A DNA stretch of 64,000 nucleotides from Peltaster fructicola (lineage: Eukaryota > Ascomycota > Dothideomycetes). Within the stretch, counting starts at the first letter, position 1, and each line of letters opens with the position of its first letter. Under the pieces are notes generated by a model that searched no databases, had not been told where the DNA came from, and saw nothing but the letters and a program-made list of their open reading frames with translations. The translations under genes and the position numbers were made by a program. The DNA is taken from the NCBI GenBank assembly GCA_001592805.2, contig CP051142.1, positions 2,418,001-2,482,000 of the forward strand, in the 5' to 3' direction. Of the stretch, positions 55,154-64,000 are shown piece by piece.

Positions 55154-56269
55154 ATGGCACAACCTCAAGGACAGCCCATGATGGGCGGTCCACAACTGCA
55201 ACCCGGTCAACAGCCTACACCAGAGCAGATTCAACAGATGCAAGCACAACTGGCAGCGGAGGCGCAAAAAGCTGGAATGACGGTACCACAGTTCGTCGAA
55301 AAGCTGAAGGCTCAGGCGATGCAGCAACATCAGATGCGCCAACAGCAGCAGCAGCAACAAGGGCAAGGGCAAGGGCAAGGGCAGGTGCAACAAGGACAAC
55401 AAGAACCCATCCTTCCCGGTCCACCCAAGCCAGAAGCATTAGCGCTCGCCAAATTCTTGCGCAGCCAAGAACTAAAGATGCGCACATGTATTCTAGGTGA
55501 TAAGAGAAGGGACATGTTCAAGGTCAAGCGTGCGATCAGAGCGATTCAGTCGCCAGCATATGAGAAGGCTCGTGCCAAGAACGCACTGCTTCCGGAAGTG
55601 ACAGATCGTGCAAGCGCAGAGAACATCTTCAAACTCTTGCCCAGATCAATGCTCGCGCTGCGAGTATCCAAGGTCGATGCACACGAAGGGCACGGCCATG
55701 CCAAGAAGAAGCGCGTCAAAGGTCAGTGGGACGTCAAGATCGAGCCACAACAAGACGCGGATGATTCATACTACTACGCCTGGCTCTGGGAAGGCAGTCA
55801 GTGGAAGAACAGGCTCATGGCAGGTGGTGCGTTGTTGCTCATCCTCGCTGTTGTCTTCTTCCCGCTGTGGCCATACTACCTGCGACTCGGCGTTTGGTAC
55901 CTCAGTATGGCTATGTTGGGCGTCCTGGGTCTCTTCTTCGCAATGGCCATCTTTCGCCTGATACTGTTCCTTGTCACCTTCTTCGCAGCACCACCAGGTC
56001 TTTGGCTGTATCCGAATCTGTTCGAGGATGTTGGATTTTTCGACAGCTTCAAGCCCGTCTGGGCATGGCATGAAGACGAGAAGGCTATCAAGATGCGCAA
56101 GAAGTCGGAGCGAGAAAAGAAGAAGAGTCGGCGTGCTGAGAAAGCTGCAAAGGGCACAGGCAAAGAAGCACAAGCTGTAACAACAGGCACAGATGCAGTC
56201 TCAGCAGAAGCGGGCACCGCAGTGCAGCATCGTCATCAAGCGCCCACCATCGAAGAGACGGAGGATTGA
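55154..56269 (+). CDS. SEC62: ER protein-translocation subunit Sec62
   Basis: Single exon, 371 residues. A Gln/Gly-rich N-terminus (residues 1-85, with QQQQQQQGQGQGQG encoded by CAG and GGGCAA repeats) precedes the conserved domain: ALALAKFLRSQELKMRTCIL, RDMFKVKRAIRAIQSPAYEK. Two TM helices follow (LMAGGALLLILAVVFFPLW and YLSMAMLGVLGLFFAMAIF), then LWLYPNLFEDVGFFDSFKPV and a basic Lys/Arg-rich C-terminal tail (KMRKKSEREKKKSRRAEKAA). Sec62 joins Sec61/Sec63 for post-translational import into the ER and acts as a receptor in ER-phagy. The conserved part is full length. The neighbour on the divergent side is RPL12. Confidence 0.95.
   Translation: MAQPQGQPMMGGPQLQPGQQPTPEQIQQMQAQLAAEAQKAGMTVPQFVEKLKAQAMQQHQMRQQQQQQQGQGQGQGQVQQGQQEPILPGPPKPEALALAKFLRSQELKMRTCILGDKRRDMFKVKRAIRAIQSPAYEKARAKNALLPEVTDRASAENIFKLLPRSMLALRVSKVDAHEGHGHAKKKRVKGQWDVKIEPQQDADDSYYYAWLWEGSQWKNRLMAGGALLLILAVVFFPLWPYYLRLGVWYLSMAMLGVLGLFFAMAIFRLILFLVTFFAAPPGLWLYPNLFEDVGFFDSFKPVWAWHEDEKAIKMRKKSEREKKKSRRAEKAAKGTGKEAQAVTTGTDAVSAEAGTAVQHRHQAPTIEETED
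55361..55384 (+). repeat. GGGCAA hexanucleotide repeat in SEC62
   Basis: Four near-perfect hexamer units (the last GGGCAG) encode Gly-Gln dipeptides in the N-terminal linker, directly after a CAG/CAA run. Confidence 0.85.
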
Positions 56270-57292
56270 TTGACCACGATGTACGAGGATACAGGATCAA
56301 TGGCATCCCATCTTGACGACAACGTAGACACCCTCAGTGCTTCTGCACGAGCACAATCCACCTCAGCTTTACTACCATAGAGCTATCCTTGACTGTCACG
56401 GCTGCCTATAAAATTCTCGTCATTCGCCATCTCCGCTGCTGGCCTGGACTGCGACTGGTCATCTTGCCTTACCCAGCTGTACAGCCATTAGAAGGACAGC
56501 ATTGACAACAACGACGAAGACATACAGAGCGCGGTGCTGCGGGCCAACCTCGATTTGCCCAAGCAACGGAAATGCTACCGTAGCTGAGCCCTGCGTGTTA
56601 GTCAGGCATCGATGTTTGTCCACTCTGTTGGGGACGATGCTCAATCTGGCGCATGGGTTGGCCACTGTCTTACCAAGTATCGGCTGAGGCAAATGCATCG
56701 CGCTGAGATTGACGTGATTATGTGGGAACGTGCTTCGAAAACAGTTCATGTGGGCTTTTGAGCAAGGATATCTGGAGCATATGGCATACTACGATCCGAT
56801 CGATGGTTGTGTAGACAGATGGTATGCTCCTCACTGGAGGTCAGAGCTCAGCTGCTGTCGGAGACGCACAGTTGCCATGCTGTCATTAGACATACCTTCT
56901 CAGTGTTGTTATGAGGTCAATATCAGCCTGCTAAAGTGCCCTTATTCGTCATGAAACATGCACAGTGCGTATGATTATGCGAACCTACAAGATTGTCCAG
57001 AGTTCTTCGCGAAGCGCTTCAGGCTCGGCATTGACCAGTTGATGGACAACGGTGTTGGCACAGATGGCCATCGAACTCAAATTCCAGCCTTCCTTCCTTG
57101 TCAGCACTCTGCATTGCATCAGCACTGAGCTTTGTACAGGTGGTGCTGCTGTACGCATCATGACGCGTGAGCTCCGCAGGATAAGTACAAGCACAGCTCA
57201 CCCCACGCTGCCATTGCTTCTACATCAAACATATGCTCTCTTCTTCCGAACTCATTGCAGTAATGTAGATTGGACTGTGCCTGACGACATCA
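56270..57292. other. Intergenic, possibly with an undetected small spliced gene
   Basis: A 1.0-kb stretch between two plus-strand genes. On the minus strand a short hydrophobic reading (VAFPLLGQIEVGPQHR, then ALYVFVVVVNAVLLMAVQLG) at 56459-56590 is flanked by good splice-like signals, including CTGACTAACACGCAG at about 56590-56605. I could not assemble a complete protein, so no gene is called. Confidence 0.4.
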
Positions 57293-59595
57293 ATGGACGA
57301 CGAGCCGTCAGCAGCAGATGTCTCGACCAGTATCAACACACCACGGCGACACAGCTCCGACGTCTCTATCGAGACAGTCGAAACACCTCATAGCGAGAAT
57401 GCATACCCGGCACATATCCAGATGGCGGAGCCACCTCGACCGCGCTTGTCGACTAGCAATACGCTGAGAGGACAGAGCCATAGGAGCGTCAGAGAAGCAG
57501 TGCGGCTCGAGCGAGCAAGAGAAGAGCAGGAGACATTGCTGGGCGAGATGGAACAAGCAGACGACGATGGTTGTTATCCACCACGCAAAAACGACGATCC
57601 TCGTATACCGAACCCACATGCATCATTGCCGGTATACACAACTATTCACAAGGTCAGGAAGCTAGTCTTGGCTAGCATTGGTGCGTGAGACGACGCTTCG
57701 TGGATATACTGCTAATTATGTAGACGATCCTTACAGCTTAGAACAGCTCATGAGTCCTCGCATGAACATTGCAGTCATACGCCCGCTGGTCGATCATCTG
57801 TATGATCCAGACGATGTCTCGCTTGTATACTGCTTGCTCGTCAACCGAGTGCAGTTTCTTCGACAACAATCCTATCAAGCACATCACCAGACTGTCAACA
57901 TAACCCGTGCAAATGTATGCGAGCTGCTGGCAGCGAGAGTCCTGCGACGATTCGACGAAGATCACGAAGGGCGAGAGGGACTCCTACTTATCGCTAATGT
58001 GCTGGTAGCAGGCTTCACGCCGTTCCAAGGAGCGCCTTCCGAGGTACAGGGCTACCACAAGTTTGAGCTTCACTGGGCGATCAGAGACCACTTCTGGCGA
58101 CCGGACTACGAGAGAGCTCTGACAGCGCTTGAAGTCGCTATTGTCTCGGAATCTAAGACCTTCCTCAGCACTTCGGCATGTCAAAAAATTGTCGAGGCAG
58201 TTTATCGAGGCCGTATTATTTATACACCTACAACATTTATTGATATCCTTCCCGATCACTACAAACACAGAGGCATCTCCTGTACGACCCCGAAGAGCGC
58301 CAATCCTCAACCAATACCGTCTGGTAGTCCCGCGCACTCGCAACATCATAGAGGGTTGCCAATTCTCCGTCCTTCTCATCCTATACGTACTCACAATGGT
58401 GAGCAAAGCGCACACGTTCGGTCCATCACACCTTCAATTCACAGTTGAGGAGCTCGTCTTCATGATTTACAGTCTCGGTTGGGTACTGGACGAGCTGGCC
58501 TCTGTTTGCGAACACGGCTGGACAGTGCATACCGAAAACTTGTGGTCCTTCCTAGACATTGCCTACGTTATCATCTACTGGTCTTACTTCGGCATAAGAA
58601 TGCATGGCCTGGCCACGAATGATGCTGATTACTCGAAGCTCGCCCTGGATGTGCTCTCTCTTGCTGCACCCATCCTTTTCCCACGACTGGCGTTCTGTCT
58701 TATGCCAGAAAACATGCTGTTCATCTCACTTCGAGCTATGATGGCAGACTTCACTCTTTTGACGATCCTTGCGGTATGGTGCTTCACAGGCTTCCTCCTT
58801 GCATTGCGTTGGTTGAGCGAAAGCCAAGAAGGCGCCGTATCCCACACGGTTATCGGCATTGGCAAGTGGATGCTCTGGATCTGGTTCGGTCTTGATGGCA
58901 CTGGTATCCAACGATCAGCAGAGATGCACTGGCTCCTGGGACCTGTTCTGATGATCATGTTCGCATTCCTGGGCAACACGCTCTTCCTTACGATCTTGGT
59001 GGCCATGCTTAGCAACACGTATCAGAACTTGGCTCGAAATGCTACAGCAGAGATACAGTTCCGGCGAGCAGTACTGACATTTGAGGGCGTCAAGTCTGAT
59101 GCTGTCTTCATGTACAGACCGCCATTCAATGTTGTCGCGTTGCTCATACTGCTGCCACTAAAGCTCATGCTATCACCGCGATGGTTCCACAAGATCAACG
59201 TCACAGCAGTACGTGTACTGAATGCACCTTTCTTGCTTATAATCAGTCTATACGAACGACAGTACCTATGGAAGCGCTCTCGGTTCCTGTCGCCACCACG
59301 CAAGCATACTTGGCTCACGATGTGGGAACGGCTTGGAGCACATGGTGATCTGCAGGCTGTGTTCGATCGAGAGCCACCGCAGAGCATACTGGACGAGATG
59401 GATGATGTTGATGACATCCTTGGCGGAGATATATGGGAGTCAAGTGGCTACTTATCGTCGTTGAAGAATCGGCGAGGTAGCAGGACGATCAGTGAGACGT
59501 CCGGCCTGTTCAGCAGGAGTCTCAGCCGTGTACCACAAGCTTCCAGGAGAAGAACCACATGGAACGCCGTGCACGATGGTACGACAGACGTGTAA
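57293..59595 (+). CDS. YVC1: Vacuolar TRP-type cation channel Yvc1 (TRPY)
   Basis: Exons 57293-57680 and 57724-59595, with a 43-nt intron containing GCTAATTATGTAG. About 753 residues are expected. The cytosolic N-terminal domain includes VYTTIHKVRKLVLASIDDPY and NIAVIRPLVDHLYDPDDVSL; the TM part has LPDHYKHR, then LNQYRLVVPRTRNIIEG, LDVLSLAAPILFPRLAFCLM and the pore/S6 helices ending FLGNTLFLTILVAMLSNTYQ. Yvc1 releases Ca2+ from the vacuole in response to hyperosmotic stretch. The C-terminus is acidic (DEMDDVDDILGGD). Oddity: the frame changes between YKHRGIS and RRAPILNQYR. One extra base at each of two nearby C runs (58279-58280 and 58288-58291) restores the expected ISLYDPRRAPILNQYR. With both, total length divides by three. 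I read this as consensus error in an intact gene. Confidence 0.9.
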
Positions 59596-60033
59596 CACTG
59601 CGTTTCATTGCTCAGATGCGACGACACTTACTATCTATACCAACATAAAGAACACAGCTGTTTCTGAGGTGGCCGCATATCCAACCTCGTTGTGTTGCCG
59701 GCATAAGTTGGGTAGGTAGTAGTTGACTCATTTCGCTTCACCTGTACAATACACACTAAGGCGTGACAACGAGCACTGGGGTTTCATCAGTCGTTTTAAT
59801 TCATCTGATGTGACTAATGCTGTCCCGATACCACCTCTTGACGATTGCGTGAAGCGCTCACAAATGACCGGGCTTTTTTCAATCATTGCCGTGAGCATAC
59901 AGCAGAGTCTGTGCTTGCATGACCACCCAACGCCTTACTCGAGATGCATGTTTTGGCAAATCTCGTCCTGAAAAGCAGTTGTGAAGTCGTGAAATCGTGA
60001 TCTAGTGAATGTAGTGGGTTGCTTGCCAAGAAA
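59596..60033. other. Intergenic, convergent 3' ends of YVC1 and the C2H2 gene
   Basis: A 438-bp stretch between convergent stop codons. Only short ORFs without domain features occur, and no other element was recognised. Confidence 0.45.
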
Positions 60034-61810
60034 TCATCGCAAATCCAGTTGAAACTGCTTGAAAGTGCCATAGTTGAGCTGACATCGTGGACAACCACTC
60101 ATTCTGCCATTGCGTTGGTTGTCGACCAGTGCCTCAACGCATGTGCCGCAGATTCCACATATACAGTTGGTACAGGCGTAACTCTCGGCAAGGCTGTTGA
60201 GCTTCTTGCAACCGGCACAGTATATCTGGACTGGTGATTGAGAGACGCTGGCGTGCTGAGAATTTGCCGTTGCATTCGAGAACATTGGCGAGGAGTCCAT
60301 GGAAGCGGCGTTCATGATGTGAAAGTTCGAGCCAGATCCAGCAGAGTCGTTATGCTGGTGGCTCGACAGAGAAGAGTCAACGGAAGGAAATGGTGGTAGT
60401 TCGAGATTTGGGTCGGCTGGAGGTGGTGTTAGGGCACGGTTCAATGGCGATGCTTGAAAAGATTGAAATTGCGAGCCAAGAGCGAATGGCGGCAGTGACG
60501 TCCTTGAGCCAGCCTGTGGTGACTGATAAGGCAGAGGTGACGCCGGGACCTATGCATGTTTAGCATTTGCAGCTTGTTTTCATCCATCAACGTCGAAAAG
60601 CAGACGTACTGGAGTAAGATCTCTCGAATCTTCTTCCTCAGTAGCACTGGTTGCAGCGTCGAGGAGATCTTCCCATCGTTTACCAAGCGCAGTGACGGCG
60701 TTTAGCTCAAAGGCCTTCTTCTCACCACTGATTCGCTTCGCAAGCTCCTTGCTTTTGCGTCGCTCGTGCTTTGCCAGTCGTGCTTGTTGGCTTAAGCTTG
60801 ACTTTCGCGGTCTCCCGTGCTGTCTCGAAAGCGAGCGCTGTAGTGGAGGAAGTGTCGTAGGTCGATCGGTCGGAGAGCGGGTCATGCTACTCGGCAGCAG
60901 ACCGGCTTGATCTTGCGCAGCGGAGTTGGGAAACGAGGTAGGATCTTGTAGATATGCTGCTTCTTCGAGGGTAGGATCGACATGGAAGGGATGGTGGTGG
61001 GAGTTCTGGCGAACATGGTTCTTGAGATCGTTATGCTGTTCGGCATAGTAATTCTGAAGGAAGTCGGCTTCAGTGATTGTAGGCGACAACTGCAGGGAAG
61101 GGAAAATCACCTGGCTAATGTTATCGCCTCCCCAGTCCGATTCAGGACCTCTATGATAATGCAATTGTGCCAACGCTTGTGCAGCAGAAGCTGCGGGTAT
61201 CAATGACCCTCGCCTGTACTCGTCAGATGATCGTGCTTGTGCTTGCATACTGTTGAATATGACTGCCGCCTCGGCATCGTGTGTGGTGTAATATCCTCCA
61301 TCGTGCGGACTCAGATTGTGACCATAGCCTTGAGGATATGAGCTCAATGCTGCGTCAAGGTGAAAGGCAGGTGACAGACCTGACGGATCAGAGTGCTGCG
61401 CCGGTCGATGATGTTGTGTTTGATGTGGTGATGAGTTCTGGTGAGCAGCAGGTGCCGCAGGAGGAGGAGGAGCAGGTGGTCGTTCGTGAGGAGGAGAGGT
61501 TATCATGAGCTCAAAACTCTCTTTCGTGGCAGGCAGCTTCGGAATGTAGTACTCCGGGTGTGCACGACGGATATGCTCTTGCATAGAGCGATATCGTTTC
61601 TCCTGTGATGGTTCATCGTCAGCTATGCACGCCAGGTCTCTTTCAGAGTGTGTTTCTCAATGTAACTCCACCGTATATGATTCAGATAGGACTCACGCCA
61701 AGACATCTCTTACGGCAGCTGCTGCCATCTTGGTTTCGTAAAGGACAAACGACCTCGTTATTGGCATCGGCGACAGAAAAGGAGCTTGTCAACGAAGCTC
61801 TTGGTGGCAT
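60034..61810 (-). CDS. C2H2-type regulator with C-terminal Cys cluster
   Basis: Exons (complement) 61697-61810, 60610-61602 and 60034-60549 give 540 residues; the introns are 94 and 60 nt. Joining exons 1 and 2 creates a single finger-like element: VVCPLRNQDGSSCRKRCLGE, then KRYRSMQEHIRRAHPEYYIP (Cys2-His2 spacing). This is conserved across ascomycetes in my recollection as C2H2 finger proteins of unknown role. The middle is His/Gln/Pro-rich with a basic helix (RLAKHERRKSKELAKRISGE) suited to nuclear entry or DNA contact. The C-terminus is a compact Cys cluster: YCAGCKKLN, YACTNCICGICGTCV, GCPRC, resembling a RING-like zinc-binding fold. A transcription regulator is probable; target genes are unknown. 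The start MPPRASLTSS is the only ATG before the finger that splices in frame. Confidence 0.85.
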
Positions 61811-63273
61811 TGCAGCCGCCGACCGGAGAAGAGGTACAATAGGCAAGCAGCGATTAGGTGTGGTGAGGTCTCGAAGGTGGTGCAGGGTTGCAAGCGACAA
61901 GCTACCACCACACGGTGCTTGCTTGTTTCTGCTGTAGGACCCGACAGTGGAACACAAGGAAATCGAGGAGCAAGCGGCCAATGGGTGTGCGAAGCTGTGT
62001 CGTCCAGCTCGGATTCGTCCTGGATTGCCCAGAGCTGTCGTGGTGTGGCAGAGGTTACGCGGAATATAGCGGTTTGAGATGTCGAGTCAGTCGGGACGCG
62101 TGAGCTACAGATGTACAGCTTTCGGGACAGGTCTAGATGAGCTCTAGCAGCAGTGACCGGCTCGTGATAATGTCGCTGGCTGTATCGAAACAGCTGCTTT
62201 AGAAATAATGCTTGCCAACAGTGCTGTGATAGAGGGGTGGAAAGATATGAGGTACGTCGATAGTGAGTCGAGCGATGTGGGTAGCTCTAATGAAAGGCTG
62301 ATCCAAGGTCATGGAAATGAGGTGTTATCGCGGTACCCTTTGTTGTTGAGAGGTGCGGCGAGCGGAGGGATAGCTGGTAGAGGTGAATGATAGTCGACAA
62401 GACCTCGATTATGCGTGCATAGCCTCTGCTGTGCGCGAATGTCTCGAGTCAGCCTTGCGTTTGATGAGACTATCGCTCTTTCGAGGTCCCGATTGCGTGA
62501 GGGGCAAAAGGTCTATGGAGGAGGGGAGAGAACGCCGCCAATCAGCTGTCCGCAGGCCATGGAGCGATCTAGGCCTAGCGTCTTACATCAATTGTCGAGC
62601 ATAGGCATGTAGAGCAGAGCTGCATTTTCCACTCTGCTATACGTCCGTTCCAGTGCATGCTTTGGTTACTGCAGGCCTGAGCCAGTGACTCTTGGACAGT
62701 GGCACTTGCATGCGATGTCGACCGTGTAGTCAAGCGCAACGAGCGCAACGAGAGCCACGAGGCAGCAGCAGCAGCAGCAGCAGCAGTAAGGCAAGGCCAG
62801 GATCTTGCACATGCTCGTGTTGTGCCAGGAAGAGGCTGAATGCATGAGCAGTCGAAGAACGTGAACGCATCCTTGCTGGTACGAACGACTCTTTGCCCGT
62901 TCATGCATCTCTAGGTATCGCCAGGACGAGACAGCAATCGTAGACGATGTGCAAGCCAGAAAAATAGATGGTTTAACCGATGGCGCATGTAGAACCGAAG
63001 TTTGTCTTCTCGTCTCGGTAAGGACAGGCGAAATGTGGTGGAGTCTCGACACGATTCTGCCAGGGCTGGGCACAACAGCCACACGCTGTCGTGCTCAAGA
63101 CTTTCCAAGACACATGGGCTGACGCTGCTGGCAAATCATCGATCTGTAGGTGGTGCTCACCGTCTTATCCTGGTCGATTATAATTCCCTCTGCGACCACA
63201 ATGGGTGCCAGAGCTTATCGAACCTGTGCTCATCACATCTACTCGTGAGGGAGAGAGTCACAGCGTAGTAGCC
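61811..63273. other. Long intergenic region upstream of two divergent genes
   Basis: A 1.46-kb stretch between the C2H2 regulator and the MBL-fold gene, both starting away from it. It has no ORF with protein-like features. It contains a (CAG)8 tract at 62763-62786. Long upstream regions are common for fungal regulator genes. Confidence 0.5.
62763..62786. repeat. (CAG)8 microsatellite
   Basis: Eight perfect CAG units in non-coding DNA of the divergent promoter region. It is a possible length marker between strains. Confidence 0.9.
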
Positions 63274-64000
63274 ATGTCGATCTCTGTTCGAAAACTCAAC
63301 GCAGACACAACCTTCCTCTTCACCTTCTCCTCTGAGACAGACCAAGACAGTAACCTGCGAGTTCTCGTGGACCCCTGGCTAGCTGGTGACTCCTCCTGGC
63401 TTCATCCTGCCTTTCAACTGTCAAGCCATACTGTTGCGCCAGCAATCAGCTCGCTTGGAGAGCTGCAGCATGACATCGATCTGATAATCATCAGCCAAGA
63501 CAAACCGGATCACTGTCACAAGAAGACGCTGTGCTCGTGGCCGAAAGATCGTCCGATAGACATATTCACCACGCCAGCTGCAGCCAGAAAGATCAAAGAG
63601 TGGAAGCACTTCGATGCAGACAGGATACACGAGCTTGCGCCCTACAACGTCGCCGATCAGCAGAGTATCAAGCGAATATTGTCTCCACGAGGTGCTGGAG
63701 AGCTTAGTATTGCTAACCTAGCGACGAAGAAGGATTTGACCGGCTTGCACAATGCTATCGCGTTCACCTACCAGCCTTGCAAGATCTTACGATCCTCGAT
63801 ACCACCTACCGACATCGCACTGAGTACACCACCAGAGTCACCAAAGCTGCTGCGCACACCGCAAGATACACTGAGTACACCGACCTTGCGAGCGCGCATT
63901 CGTTCTTACAGCTCACTCCGAAGCATGGCCCGTCGACCCAGAACACCTATAGCGAGTCCACCACACACTCCTGATGACTCAAGATGCATGTCGTGCATAT
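63274..64000 (+). CDS. Metallo-beta-lactamase-fold protein, N-terminal part (cut by window edge)
   Basis: The first 242 codons are visible, open to the right edge without a stop. The start MSISVRKLNADTTFLFTFSS is the first ATG and begins the family's first beta-strands. LRVLVDPWLAGDSSWLHP and DIDLIIISQDKPDHCHKKTL follow: the second is the metal-site loop, in which the usual HxHxDH reads SQDKPDHCH, a form typical of a fungal/bacterial MBL branch with L-ascorbate-lactonase-like relatives. Only Asp and His of that loop remain, so catalysis is uncertain. Residues from about 185 are Ser/Thr/Pro-rich (STPPESPKLLRTPQDTLSTP), a probable insertion not found in bacterial relatives. No intron is obvious in the visible part. 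Function not assigned. Confidence 0.78.
   Translation, partial: MSISVRKLNADTTFLFTFSSETDQDSNLRVLVDPWLAGDSSWLHPAFQLSSHTVAPAISSLGELQHDIDLIIISQDKPDHCHKKTLCSWPKDRPIDIFTTPAAARKIKEWKHFDADRIHELAPYNVADQQSIKRILSPRGAGELSIANLATKKDLTGLHNAIAFTYQPCKILRSSIPPTDIALSTPPESPKLLRTPQDTLSTPTLRARIRSYSSLRSMARRPRTPIASPPHTPDDSRCMSCI

Noticed and set aside
57678-58448. YVC1 read as a short protein ending at 58448 (…GISCTTPKSANPQP…)
   Set aside because: The sequence after the break loses all channel features, while the other frame continues them exactly; a frame break explains it better than a short isoform.
1-64000. tRNA, rRNA and CRISPR search by eye
   Set aside because: No GGTTCRANNCC-type B box in a cloverleaf context, no rRNA-like stretch and no spaced repeat array was found.

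Overview
The window is nuclear DNA of a filamentous ascomycete (Pezizomycotina; Dothideomycetes is my inference, not proven). The evidence is a dense two-strand gene layout, many phase-conserved introns of 43-61 nt with GTAAGT/GTATGT donors and CTNAC-type branch sites, a class III chitin synthase, a fungal-type plasma-membrane H+-ATPase, a fungal mannitol-1-phosphate dehydrogenase and a TRPY vacuolar channel. I found no rRNA or tRNA gene, CRISPR array or recognisable transposon.

Layout. 0-14.4 kb: PPT1-like thioesterase (cut by the left edge), a Tos4-like FHA protein, an SDR oxidoreductase, SRP68, a signal-peptide/single-TM protein of unknown function, L-2-hydroxyglutarate dehydrogenase head-to-head with a divergent triosephosphate-isomerase-like enzyme, an unknown protein with two C-terminal TM segments, and an HSL-type hydrolase. 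14.5-18.1 kb: PMA1 (seven exons). 18.1-25.5 kb: a gene-poor stretch holding only a decayed Thr-rich surface-protein gene and an unrecognised coiled-coil/Cys-His gene. 25.6-42.8 kb: class III chitin synthase, MOB3, ZNG1, a SnoaL-like protein, BEM1, a Thp3/SAC3-type protein, VPS36 and MCD4. 43.3-64 kb: PNS1, mannitol-1-phosphate dehydrogenase, a WD40/DUF2415 protein, Rab GDI, an aldo-keto reductase, RPL12, SEC62, YVC1, a C2H2/Cys-cluster regulator and an MBL-fold protein cut by the right edge.

Most genes are housekeeping, with a loose excess of secretory-pathway, membrane-traffic and cell-wall/polarity functions (SRP68, SEC62, MCD4, GDI, VPS36, chitin synthase, BEM1, MOB3). Many neighbours are divergent pairs with promoters of 260-600 bp. 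I see no biosynthetic cluster and no clear new multi-gene system.

The most useful observations are: (i) four otherwise well-formed genes (FHA, the 24-kb orphan, MCD4, YVC1) each carry frame breaks that one added base per short homopolymer would explain, which looks like consensus undercalling; (ii) twin perfect palindromes in the L2HGDH/TIM-like divergent promoter; (iii) the orphan gene and decayed surface-protein gene in the gene-poor stretch. Exon coordinates were worked out by eye from reading frames, splice signals and remembered family sequence; no database search was run.
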